A stretch of DNA of 64,000 bases from Agromyces rhizosphaerae. Lineage in GTDB: Bacteria; Actinomycetota; Actinomycetes; Actinomycetales; Microbacteriaceae. The notes under the pieces were generated by a model, which did not search any database, was not told the DNA's origin, and was given only the letters and a program-made list of their open reading frames with translations. Below, one piece after another: positions 33,603-41,142 of the stretch. Both the position numbers and the translations under genes were made by a program. Where the stretch lies: the NCBI RefSeq assembly GCF_027925245.1, contig NZ_BSDP01000001.1, positions 682,001 to 746,000 of the forward strand. The letters run 5' to 3'. The stretch's first letter is position 1. Each line of letters begins with the position of its first letter.

Positions 33603-34451
33603 TCAGGACTTCAGGCCGCCGGCGGTGAGGCCGGAGACCACGTGGCGCTGGGCGAAGAAGAACACCAGCAGGACGGGGATGACCGAGAGCGTCGTCGCGG
33701 CCATCTGCACACCCCACAGCGGGCCGGCGAACGCGTCTTCGTAGCGGGTGAGCGCGACGGGCACCGTCAGCATCTCGGGCGAGCGCACGTAGATGAGCGG
33801 CTCGAGGAACTGGTTCCAGCTGTACCAGCACGCCAGCACCGTGACCGACGCGAGCGACGGGCGCGCGAGCGGGAAGTAGATCTGCAGCATGGTGCGCAGG
33901 CGGGTCGCGCCGTCGATCGTCGCGGCCTCCTCGAACTCGGCCGGCAGCGTCAGGAAGGCCTGGCGCATGACGAACGTCGCGATGGGGGCCGTGGTGAGCA
34001 CCGCCGTGAAGATCACCAGCGGGTAGTGCGTGTCGATCCAGCCGAGCGTCGACGCCATCTGGAACAGCGGGATGATCGTCGCCTCGGGCGGGATGAACAT
34101 CGCGCTGAGCAGCACCAGGAAGATGACCCCGGCGGCGACCGGCCGCACCCGTGCGAGGGCGTAGCCGGCGGGCACCGACAGCAGGATCGTCAGCACGGCG
34201 ACGAGCGCCATGATGTACACCGAGTTCAGGAACTGCTGCGCGAACGGCTGCAGCTCGAAGACCTGCTGGTAGTTCTCCCACTTGAAGTTCTCGGGAATGA
34301 TCGTCGGCGGGTAGCGGAGGATCTCGTTCGGCGACTTGAACGAGGCGCTCACCATCCAGAGGATCGGCCCGAGCGAGACGAGCGCGACCGCCGACAGCAG
34401 CAGATAGCTGAGCCCGCGGCTCGCGAGGGTGCGAGGGTTAGTCCGCCTCAT
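33603..34451 (-). CDS. CUT1 sugar ABC permease, MalG-type
   Basis: This 282-aa six-helix permease has the EAA-loop region ATIDGATRLRTMLQIYFPLARPSLASV (about residue 180-206) contacting the ATPase. The closing HVVSGLTAGGLK is typical of the MalG family. It overlaps the MalF-type gene by 14 nt. The ATPase is not in this operon, as is usual for CUT1 systems that share an MsiK-like ATPase encoded elsewhere. Confidence 0.95.
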   Translation of the reverse strand: MRRTNPRTLASRGLSYLLLSAVALVSLGPILWMVSASFKSPNEILRYPPTIIPENFKWENYQQVFELQPFAQQFLNSVYIMALVAVLTILLSVPAGYALARVRPVAAGVIFLVLLSAMFIPPEATIIPLFQMASTLGWIDTHYPLVIFTAVLTTAPIATFVMRQAFLTLPAEFEEAATIDGATRLRTMLQIYFPLARPSLASVTVLACWYSWNQFLEPLIYVRSPEMLTVPVALTRYEDAFAGPLWGVQMAATTLSVIPVLLVFFFAQRHVVSGLTAGGLKS

Positions 34452-35406
34452 GGAACACCACCCGCTTCCTGACCTGCCAGATGGCGGTCGTGAGGAGGAG
34501 GATCAGCGCGAACAGCAGCACCGAGAGCGCGCTCGCGTAGCCGACGTCGTTCAACTTGAACGCCTGCTTGTAGATCTCGAACGAGAGCACCGAGCTCTGC
34601 ACGCCCGGCCCGCCCTCGGTGAGGATGAGCACCACCTCGAACACCTTGAACGAGCCGACGATCATCAGCATGAAGACCATGAGGATGGCGGGCGAGATCT
34701 GCGGGACGACCACGCTGCGCACCACTCGCATGCGACCCGCGCCATCGATGCGCGCCGCCTCGATCAGTTCCTGCGGCACCGCCTGCAGTGCGCCCAGGAA
34801 GATCATGACGTTGATGCCGACGTTCTTCGTCAGCTGGATGAACGCGAACACCGACAGGGTCAGCCAGCCGCCGCGCAGCCACGGCAGCGGGTCGAGGCCG
34901 AGGAACGCGAGCACCGCGTCGAGCAGGCCCTCGGGCTGCACGATGAAGCTCCAGACGAGGCTCCACGCAACCATCGTGACGAGCGCCGGAATGAAGATGA
35001 TCGAGCGGTAGATGTTGATGCCGCGCAGCGCTTGGTTGAGCATCAGCGCGAGCAGCAAGGCGACGATGGTGCCGGCGATGCTGAGCACGCACACGAAGAA
35101 GAAGGTGTTCGGCAGCACCGTCGCCATGTTCGGGTCGCTCAGGATGCGGGTGTAGTTGGCCAGTCCCACGAACTCCTGCGTGCCCGCGAGCACGTTGACA
35201 TGGTTCAGGCTCAGCCACACCACCCAGACGAGCGCGACCACGCCGATGGCGAGGAAGCCGACCATCTGGGGAGCCAGGAGCGCGTAGCCGAACAGGTTGC
35301 GCCCCTGGTCGCGGCCGCGCGCGGGGCGCCGGGCCGCCTGCCGGGCGGGCGGCCGTGCCCGCGGGTGCTCACCCGCGGGCACGACCTCGGTCGTGCGAAG
35401 TGCCAT
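34438..35406 (-). CDS. CUT1 sugar ABC permease, MalF-type
   Basis: This 322-aa permease starts at the ATG at 35406, 2 nt after the binding-protein stop. A basic cytoplasmic N-terminus (residues 1-35, Arg-rich) precedes six helices. The EAA loop reads EAARIDGAGRMRVVRSVVVPQISPAIL. It pairs with the MalG-type permease downstream. Confidence 0.95.
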   Translation of the reverse strand: MALRTTEVVPAGEHPRARPPARQAARRPARGRDQGRNLFGYALLAPQMVGFLAIGVVALVWVVWLSLNHVNVLAGTQEFVGLANYTRILSDPNMATVLPNTFFFVCVLSIAGTIVALLLALMLNQALRGINIYRSIIFIPALVTMVAWSLVWSFIVQPEGLLDAVLAFLGLDPLPWLRGGWLTLSVFAFIQLTKNVGINVMIFLGALQAVPQELIEAARIDGAGRMRVVRSVVVPQISPAILMVFMLMIVGSFKVFEVVLILTEGGPGVQSSVLSFEIYKQAFKLNDVGYASALSVLLFALILLLTTAIWQVRKRVVFHEAD

Positions 35407-35408
35407 CG

Positions 35409-36686
35409 TCAGAGCAGCGGATCGATGGCCGCGCACACGTTGCCGAGCGCCTCGCCCAGGTCGGCGTCGGGCACGTACACGAACTCGTCGAGCGACGAGT
35501 TGAGCGCGTCCGCCACGGCCGCATTGTTCTCTGCGACGGGGAAGATGCGACCCGAGCTGAGCGTCGCGTCGATGATCGGCTGCACGAGCTCGGGCGTGAG
35601 GATGGTCGAGCTGCCGACCAGCACATCGGTGGTCAGCAGGCTCTCCCGCGCGGGCGGGAAGAACTGCGCGAGGCGCGCGGCGTTCTCGGCGTTGGTGAGG
35701 AACGCCAGGAAGTCGAGCGCGGCCTCATGGTTGTCGCCGGCCGCGAGCGCGGCGATGGCGGCCTGGCCCAGGGCCTGGGTGTCACCGGCGGGCCCGCTCG
35801 GCATCGGCACGATGCCCCACTCGTAGGTCGCGTCCTGCAGCAGCGCGTTGCTGCTGAGGAAGGACGAGGTCGCACCGGCCTGGCCGCCCCAGAAGTCGAC
35901 CTGCTGCCCGGGCACGGGCGACGAGCCGTCGTCGAAGACCATGCCGTTGAACAGCTCGAACGCGTCCTGCATCTCCGGACTGTCGGCCGTGCACGCGGTC
36001 GCGTCGTCGTTCCACGGGGAGCCGCCGTAGGCGTAGAACAGCGGCACCAGACGGGTCCAGTTCTTGAAGTCGAAGTCGTTCACCACGTAGCCGGGCACGC
36101 CGGTCGCGTCGGTGAGCTCCTTCGAGATCTCGCGGAACGACTCCCACGTCCAGTCGCCCTCGGCGATGAGGTCGGCCGGCGACTTCACGCCGGCGTCGGC
36201 GTACAGGTCGGCGTTGTAGTACATGACGAGCGCGCCGGTCGAGAACGGGACGCCGTACTGCGCGTCGCCGTCGCGCCAGCGCTCCTGCAGCGCGGGCACC
36301 AGGTCGTCGTAGTCGTAGCCCTCGGTCGACTCGAGCACGGGGGCCGCGTCGAGCAGTGCACCCGCGGCGATGTACTCGGCGCTCGACTCGACCGGCAGCC
36401 AGGTCAGGTCAGGGGCATCCCCCGCCGTGATGCCCGTCGTGAGCACAGTGTCGAGCTGGTCGAGCGTGAGGCTCTCGAACTCGATGCTCGTGACCTCGGG
36501 GTGGTCGGCCATGTAGTCGTCGGCGATCTCGTCGAACAGGGCGAGGTGGTCGGGGTTCGAACTCCACATCGTCATGCGCAACTCGATGTCGTCGCTCGCC
36601 CCCTCTCCCGCATCGCTGGTGCTACATCCGGCCAGACTCACTGCGAGCGCGGTGGCCCCGACCGCAGCAATGAAACGGAACTGCAT
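35409..36686 (-). CDS. CUT1 sugar-binding lipoprotein
   Basis: The product is 425 aa from the ATG at 36686 (GAGGAG upstream). The lipobox is SLAGC near residue 21. The mature start ELRMTMWSSNPDHLALFDEIADDYMADHPEV is a group-1 solute-binding-protein signature. It is clearly paralogous to the protein at 62305-63585, including the late segment FFPPARESLLTTDVL. It leads the operon to the two permeases and the dehydrogenase. Two LacI-type operators lie just upstream. Confidence 0.93.
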   Translation of the reverse strand: MQFRFIAAVGATALAVSLAGCSTSDAGEGASDDIELRMTMWSSNPDHLALFDEIADDYMADHPEVTSIEFESLTLDQLDTVLTTGITAGDAPDLTWLPVESSAEYIAAGALLDAAPVLESTEGYDYDDLVPALQERWRDGDAQYGVPFSTGALVMYYNADLYADAGVKSPADLIAEGDWTWESFREISKELTDATGVPGYVVNDFDFKNWTRLVPLFYAYGGSPWNDDATACTADSPEMQDAFELFNGMVFDDGSSPVPGQQVDFWGGQAGATSSFLSSNALLQDATYEWGIVPMPSGPAGDTQALGQAAIAALAAGDNHEAALDFLAFLTNAENAARLAQFFPPARESLLTTDVLVGSSTILTPELVQPIIDATLSSGRIFPVAENNAAVADALNSSLDEFVYVPDADLGEALGNVCAAIDPLL

Positions 36687-36745
36687 GCTGTCAACTCCTC
36701 GTGTTGCCGTGGGATGCCCCTTCGCATCCTCATCGGTGCGAGTAT

Positions 36746-36763
36746 GGTATAACGATTTACTGA
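36746..36763. promoter_or_regulatory. LacI-type operator, copy 1
   Basis: GGTATAACGATTTACTGA, with the central CG and imperfect symmetry TATAACGATTTA of LacI-family sites. It lies about 60 bp upstream of the sugar-binding lipoprotein start and matches copy 2 at 16 of 18 positions. Confidence 0.7.
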
Positions 36764-36833
36764 TGGAACGCAAAGCGGAATCTTCCGGAGTGCGTGGCAA
36801 TGGGCCATTGAGGACGGGGTTGTCCTCCCATCT

Positions 36834-36851
36834 GGTACAACGATTTAATGA
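36834..36851. promoter_or_regulatory. LacI-type operator, copy 2
   Basis: GGTACAACGATTTAATGA, 88 bp from copy 1 and in the same orientation, ending 7 nt before the start at 36859. Together they would let one repressor close both divergent promoters, perhaps through looping. The LacI gene at 38195 is the obvious candidate. Confidence 0.7.
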
Positions 36852-36858
36852 GGAAGGT

Positions 36859-37788
36859 ATGCAGAAGACACTCTCCTACGATCACCAGCTCGAGCGGTTC
36901 AACCCGCTCGACCGGGTGATCACGTTCGACGACTTCGACCGGGGGTTCAACGGGTGGATGGATCTCACTCCGAACTTCGTCTACGACAACTACGAGTCGT
37001 TCAACAGTGCCGTCGACCTGACCAGCTGGGCTCCGTCGATGCTCAGCTCCGCGCCGATGCGCTTCGCCGCGTCGCACGGGTCGATGGAAGGCACGTACTC
37101 GCTCAAGCTGACGACCGGCGCCGTTGCCGCACCGCACACGCAGCCGCCGGCCGACGGCAGCATGGGCATCGCGCTCAAGCGGCTCTCGCGCTTCGGCGAC
37201 CCGTCGAAGATCCAGATTGAGGCCTGGTACTCGTACACCCCCGCGCAGGACCGCATCGGCCTCGGCGAGGAGGACATCCGGGCGTTCGGCTTCTACTTCG
37301 ACGTGCAGGACGGCGAGCACCGGTACATGCCCGGCGTGCGGTACGTGAACTCGCTCGGCGGCAAGCTCGTCAAGAAGTGGCAGTACTGGAAGGTCGCCGA
37401 CGGGGTCACCCACGCCGACTGGAACTTCGGTGTCGAAGACGGATGGTGCGCACCCGGCATCGACAACCTCTGGTACGGGCGCCGCCACGAGGACGGCTCG
37501 TCCGACGGCTACCAGTGGGTGCCCGGCGGCGAGCAGGACCTGCTCTACAACGAGAGCCCCGACAAGATCAACTGGCTGTACTTCCGCCTGCTCGTCGACG
37601 TGCAGAAGCGCGAGTACATCGAGCTCCAGAGCATGGACACGGTCTTCGACCTCCGGGGCATCCAGCCCACACTCGCGGAGCGCTACCGGTCGATCGACAA
37701 CCTCATCAACCCCATCTTCTACGTCGAGACCGACACCGACCGCCCGGTCCACTTCTTCCTCGACTCGGTCGTCTACTCGACCGAGTGA
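36859..37788 (+). CDS. Conserved hypothetical protein of sugar operons (perhaps DUF6772)
   Basis: This 309-aa protein starts at the ATG at 36859 just after AGGAAGG. It is Trp/Tyr/Asp-rich, with segments like FDDFDRGFNGWMDLTPNF, YSLKLTTG and WYFRLL-type strands that suggest a large beta-sandwich of the carbohydrate-binding kind. No signal peptide and no catalytic motif I can name. I tentatively associate it with DUF6772, which I recall next to actinobacterial sugar ABC genes. It is divergent from the CUT1 operon and shares its operators, so it probably acts on the same substrate. Confidence 0.8.
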   Translation: MQKTLSYDHQLERFNPLDRVITFDDFDRGFNGWMDLTPNFVYDNYESFNSAVDLTSWAPSMLSSAPMRFAASHGSMEGTYSLKLTTGAVAAPHTQPPADGSMGIALKRLSRFGDPSKIQIEAWYSYTPAQDRIGLGEEDIRAFGFYFDVQDGEHRYMPGVRYVNSLGGKLVKKWQYWKVADGVTHADWNFGVEDGWCAPGIDNLWYGRRHEDGSSDGYQWVPGGEQDLLYNESPDKINWLYFRLLVDVQKREYIELQSMDTVFDLRGIQPTLAERYRSIDNLINPIFYVETDTDRPVHFFLDSVVYSTE

Positions 37789-37817
37789 GCCCAGCGAGCG
37801 AAACCGAAGGAACAGCA

Positions 37818-38144
37818 GTGCACACCACGAACACGTCCGTCCTCACGCGTCGCGTGTGGATCCGATCCGACTACGCGACCCTCCCCTACGAAGCGGGGTG
37901 GGCCACGGAGGCGGTCTTCTTCACCCAGGTCGAGGGCGAGCACCCCGACCTGACCATCACGACCGACATCTCGCCCGACGGCATCAACTGGATCGCCCGT
38001 GGCGAGCCCCGCACGCTCGGCAGCGACCAGTCGATCGCCGAGAGCAGTCTCACCACGTTCGGCAACTGGGTGCGGCTGCGCGTCGAGGGGGCGAGCGAGG
38101 ATCAACCGGCCCGGATTCTCGTGCACGTCAACCTCAAGGGCTGA
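37818..38144 (+). CDS. Small hypothetical beta-rich protein
   Basis: This 108-aa protein starts at a GTG with AAGGA upstream, 29 nt after the preceding gene. It is beta-rich (DLTITTDISPDGINWIARGE, NWVRLRVEG, ARILVHVNL), compatible with a single sandwich domain. No signal peptide. The family is not recognised; by position it is a companion of the 309-aa protein. Confidence 0.72.
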   Translation: MHTTNTSVLTRRVWIRSDYATLPYEAGWATEAVFFTQVEGEHPDLTITTDISPDGINWIARGEPRTLGSDQSIAESSLTTFGNWVRLRVEGASEDQPARILVHVNLKG

Positions 38145-38194
38145 CGCGGCACCGGTAGATTCGGGACTCAATCGCCAGACAGGAAGCAGACCAG

Positions 38195-39217
38195 GTGGCA
38201 CAGAAGAGCACTCCGCGCTTGTCGGAGGTGGCGAAACTCGCCGACGTCTCCCCTGGGCTCGTGTCGCGGGTGCTGAACGGCGACCCGAACCTGAAGATCC
38301 GGCAGGAGACGCGGGAGCGCGTGCTGTCGGCGATCGAGATGCTGCAGTACACGCCGCACGCGTCCGCCCGGGCGCTGCGGAGCTCGCTGACCGGCCTGCT
38401 CGGCTTCGCACTCCACCACGTCAACGACCCGATCTACGCACAGATGGTCGAGACCGCCCAAGTGGCGGCGGCAGCGCACGACTACTCGATCGTGCTGCTG
38501 AACTCGGACGAGCTCGCGGGACGCCCCGAGGCGTTCCGCGAGCTCGTGCGCGGGCATCGCGTCGACGGGCTGTTGATCCAGAGCGGATTCTCGTCAGACA
38601 GCCGGGCACTCGGGGAGATGGCCCGGTCAGTGCCCTCGCTCGTCTTCAACGCGAACGCCACCCCGGGCATCCGCACCCTGCGCCTCGACGACGCGACCGC
38701 GGCGGCCGTCGCCACCCGCCACCTCATGGACCTCGGGCACACCGACATCGCCTTCGTGGGCGCAGAGGGTGCCTCGTCGGATCGCCGGCACCGGGGGCAC
38801 GTCGACGCCCTCGCCGAACGCGGACTTGCGTCGCATCCGATGATCTCGGGCGGATGGGACGCGGAGAGCGCGCGCGAGGCGACGCACCGGTACTACGCCA
38901 ACGGCGGGCGGGCGACCGGATTGGTCGTCGTGACGACCACGAGCGCGCTCGGCGTGCACGCGGGCGTCATCTCGTCGGGGCTCACGATTCCCGACGATGT
39001 CTCGATGGTGAGCATCCACGACACATGGTTCGCCCCGCACCTGAACCCCGCGCTGACCGTGGTCGCGATGCCGCTGGCGCAGGTCGGCCGGCTCGCGGTC
39101 GAGATCCTGCTCGAGCAGATCGACGGGCAGCGCGACGGCGAGACGATCCTCGACGAGCCGCAGCCGTTCATCGTGGAGCGGGCGTCGACGGCGGGGCCGC
39201 GGGTTCGGGCCGGCTGA
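38195..39217 (+). CDS. LacI-family transcriptional regulator
   Basis: This 340-aa protein starts at a GTG after AGGAAG. The N-terminal helix-turn-helix LSEVAKLADVSPGLVSRVLNG is followed by the hinge helix region HASARALRSSLTG and a periplasmic-binding-like sensor domain (FVGAEG, VSIHDTWFAPHLNPALTVVAMP). It lies 50 nt after the two hypothetical genes and very likely represses the divergent CUT1 and hypothetical operons through the two 18-bp operators. Confidence 0.93.
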   Translation: MAQKSTPRLSEVAKLADVSPGLVSRVLNGDPNLKIRQETRERVLSAIEMLQYTPHASARALRSSLTGLLGFALHHVNDPIYAQMVETAQVAAAAHDYSIVLLNSDELAGRPEAFRELVRGHRVDGLLIQSGFSSDSRALGEMARSVPSLVFNANATPGIRTLRLDDATAAAVATRHLMDLGHTDIAFVGAEGASSDRRHRGHVDALAERGLASHPMISGGWDAESAREATHRYYANGGRATGLVVVTTTSALGVHAGVISSGLTIPDDVSMVSIHDTWFAPHLNPALTVVAMPLAQVGRLAVEILLEQIDGQRDGETILDEPQPFIVERASTAGPRVRAG

Positions 39218-39311
39218 GATTCGGCCGGGAGCCGAGCAAGGGCCCGGCGTACTCGCTGACCGAGCGCGTGTCCCGCGCGCTCTGAGAGTCCGCGACGCAG
39301 CGCCGTCGGTG

Positions 39312-39664
39312 TCAGCTCTGGAGCCAGGCCCAGGCGGCACCCTGGTCGTCGAAGTACGCCGCCTCCTGCGCGTAGAACGGGGCGGCGAGGTGGGCGAGGT
39401 GCTCCTCCATTTCTTGTGGCCGACGATGGCCATGCGCGCGATCTCCTCGTGAAACTCACGACCGAAGTGCAGATCGGCACCCCACGCGCCGATCCTTTCC
39501 CACCGGAAGTCGGTGAGGTCAAGCATCAGCTTCACCGTGCCGTGCTCCTCGACCGTGGCCTCGACCGCTGGCGTCAGGACGTCGTAGTCGGCCTTCGTCA
39601 CGTCGCCGGAAACGACGAACCCGAGGGTGTCGCCGGTACTGCGGTCGGACTGCGTGATCGTCAT
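39312..39664 (-). pseudogene. SpoIIAA-like (STAS/SEC14-type) protein, frameshifted
   Basis: The first 85 residues (start 39664) read as a SpoIIAA-like domain, with LMLDLTDFRWERIGAWGADLHFGREFHEEIARMAIVGHKKW. The frame then breaks near 39405-39410. In the next frame the expected ending follows at once (EEHLAHLAAPFYAQEAAYFDDQGAAWAWLQS, in two pieces) with a stop at 39312. Adding one G after TGG would restore a normal 117-aa gene. It is therefore either a recent pseudogene or a sequencing error. The function of intact relatives is unknown. Confidence 0.82.
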
Positions 39665-39758
39665 CGGATGCTCCTTCGCTCACGTTCGCTGCCCAGCCTT
39701 GCGTACGCGGAAGGCACCGTCTACGGGAGACAGCAGCCGGAAGCCCCCGTTTGTGATG

Positions 39759-40157
39759 TCAGACGAGCGGGCGGATGCGGGCGTGAACCCACGCCGCTAC
39801 ACCGTCGAGGTCGACCGCGCCCGCCGCGACCTCGCGAAGGAACCGGTCTGCCTCGGCCACGTCATCGACCACGAGGTCGACGTCGTTGAGTTCGAGGACC
39901 GCCACCGTCACGTACCATGCCAGGCGCTTGTTCGCGTCGGCCAGCGGCTGATAGCGCATCACCGCGAGCAGGAGCGCCGCGGCCTTCTCCTCGAGCGTCG
40001 GATGCACCTCCTCGCCGAACACCGGCATCGGCGCGGCGAGCGCCGACAGCATGAGGTTCCGTCCGCGCGCACCGTCCTTGAAGTGGAACCCTTCGTCGTC
40101 GAGCAGCGCCTCGACGTCTTCGGGGTCGAGGTACTCGACCTCCCGGCTCGAGGTCAC
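39759..40157 (-). CDS. Doc/Fic-family toxin with degenerate active site
   Basis: This 132-aa protein has the layout of death-on-curing toxins: EYLDPEDVEALLD at the start, HPTLEEKAAALLLAVM, then the Fic-like motif QPLADANKR at residues 70-78. Doc proteins normally have His at the first motif position; here it is Gln70, while Asp74, Asn76, Lys77 and Arg78 remain. Loss of the His should impair phosphotransfer to EF-Tu, so the toxin may be inactive. It overlaps its antitoxin gene by 4 nt. Confidence 0.88.
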   Translation of the reverse strand: MTSSREVEYLDPEDVEALLDDEGFHFKDGARGRNLMLSALAAPMPVFGEEVHPTLEEKAAALLLAVMRYQPLADANKRLAWYVTVAVLELNDVDLVVDDVAEADRFLREVAAGAVDLDGVAAWVHARIRPLV

Positions 40158-40357
40158 CGCGCGAGGCGGTCGAGCAGGTCGGCGTCGCGGGTGCGGATGC
40201 GATCGAATGCCGCACGCGTGCGCGCGGACTTGTCGGCACGGGCTGCGAAGTCGTCGAGCGCGATCTGCACGACCTCGGTCTTCGAACGCCCGAACTTGGT
40301 CGCCAGTGCCTCGAGCAGCTCGTCGTGAGCCTCATCGAGTCGCAGGGTCATCGCCAC
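40154..40357 (-). CDS. Ribbon-helix-helix antitoxin for the Doc-like toxin
   Basis: This 67-aa protein opens with MTLRLDEAHDELLEALATKFGRSKTEVVQIALDDF, a ribbon-helix-helix DNA-binding domain, followed by a charged tail that would wrap the toxin. It lies directly upstream of the Doc-like gene (ATGA-type overlap), the standard antitoxin-first order. A perfect palindrome 36 bp upstream is its probable operator. Confidence 0.9.
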   Translation of the reverse strand: MAMTLRLDEAHDELLEALATKFGRSKTEVVQIALDDFAARADKSARTRAAFDRIRTRDADLLDRLAR

Positions 40358-40392
40358 GGCGTGCTCCTTCCGTCGGGCACCATGCTACCGCG

Positions 40393-40411
40393 TGGTATCA
40401 AGATGATACCA
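40393..40411. promoter_or_regulatory. Autoregulatory operator of the Doc-like module
   Basis: TGGTATCA-AGA-TGATACCA is a perfect palindrome with 8-bp arms, 36 bp before the antitoxin start. Ribbon-helix-helix antitoxins repress their own operon through such sites. Confidence 0.82.
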
Positions 40412-40449
40412 GCACAGCCCATCGATGAGGTCGTCTCGGTCGAAAAGAA

Positions 40450-41058
40450 TCACACGCTCTCGAGGGTGTCACGCCAGACGAGCACGCCATGTTCGAGGAA
40501 CTCGGCGGGGACGTCGTTGCGCGCCGGCACCATTTCATACGGCCCGGTCCGCAGCGGGCGAGCCCGCTCGAGGCGCCTAGATGCCGAGCTGGTCCACTCG
40601 GGCACCGGCACTCCATCTTGGTTCAGGCGATACTCGACGAGCGCGGCGATGGCAGCGTCCCAGGTCTTCGCGCCGGTCAGCTCAGGCTCGGTCACTGCGA
40701 GGACGCCGCGGAGCAGACCGCGCTCGCCGACGAGGTTGTCGTTCATCTGAATGAACAACCGCAACGCAGACTGGAGATCGTCGACTGCGAGCGCCCGCCG
40801 AATCTCGGCTGCGATCGTCGCGACATCGTCGCGAATGGTAGGTGCCGCGAAGAGTCGATGCCCGGAAGCCGCGAGAAGGCGACTGGCCGTAGACGTGCGC
40901 GGATCCTCGCGCGCGCCCTCGATGACGGCGACTCGACTCTGTGAGAGACCAGCACGCTCGGCGAGCTCACGTTGCGAGAAGCCGCGGGCTCGTCGAGCTG
41001 ACCGCACCAGGGCCGCAATGTCAGTCGCGCTCCTCCAAGTTGCCTCTTGATTCGGCAT
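40450..41058 (-). CDS. XRE-family regulator, orphan paralogue of a toxin-antitoxin XRE
   Basis: This 202-aa protein has an XRE helix-turn-helix at about residues 18-70 (SARRARGFSQRELAERAGLSQSRVAVIEGA) followed by the domain that also occurs in the protein at 48255-48830: FIQMNDNL here against FIQLNDNL there, then PVPEW and GPYEMVP against PVPDW and GPYTLTP. The second copy is followed by a nucleotidyltransferase toxin gene; this one is not, so it looks like an orphan antitoxin. Its -10 box lies 5 nt before the ATG, so it is probably leaderless. Confidence 0.88.
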   Translation of the reverse strand: MPNQEATWRSATDIAALVRSARRARGFSQRELAERAGLSQSRVAVIEGAREDPRTSTASRLLAASGHRLFAAPTIRDDVATIAAEIRRALAVDDLQSALRLFIQMNDNLVGERGLLRGVLAVTEPELTGAKTWDAAIAALVEYRLNQDGVPVPEWTSSASRRLERARPLRTGPYEMVPARNDVPAEFLEHGVLVWRDTLESV

Positions 41059-41063
41059 ACCGG

Positions 41064-41069
41064 ATTATA
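41064..41069 (-). promoter_or_regulatory. -10 box of the orphan XRE gene
   Basis: TATAAT on the minus strand, 5 nt from the ATG at 41058, a spacing that puts the transcription start at or near the start codon. No good -35 box is visible. Confidence 0.5.
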
Positions 41070-41142
41070 ATGCGAGCAGTTGCAGCATTCCCCGACAGTG
41101 AGACGCGCGGCTCCCTCGACACATCGCCCCGCGACAGGCAGG

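Noticed and set aside
38627..39664. A 345-aa minus-strand gene starting with the SpoIIAA-like domain
   Set aside because: After residue 85 it runs in the wrong frame and opposite the LacI gene; the true C-terminus lies in another frame ending at 39312.
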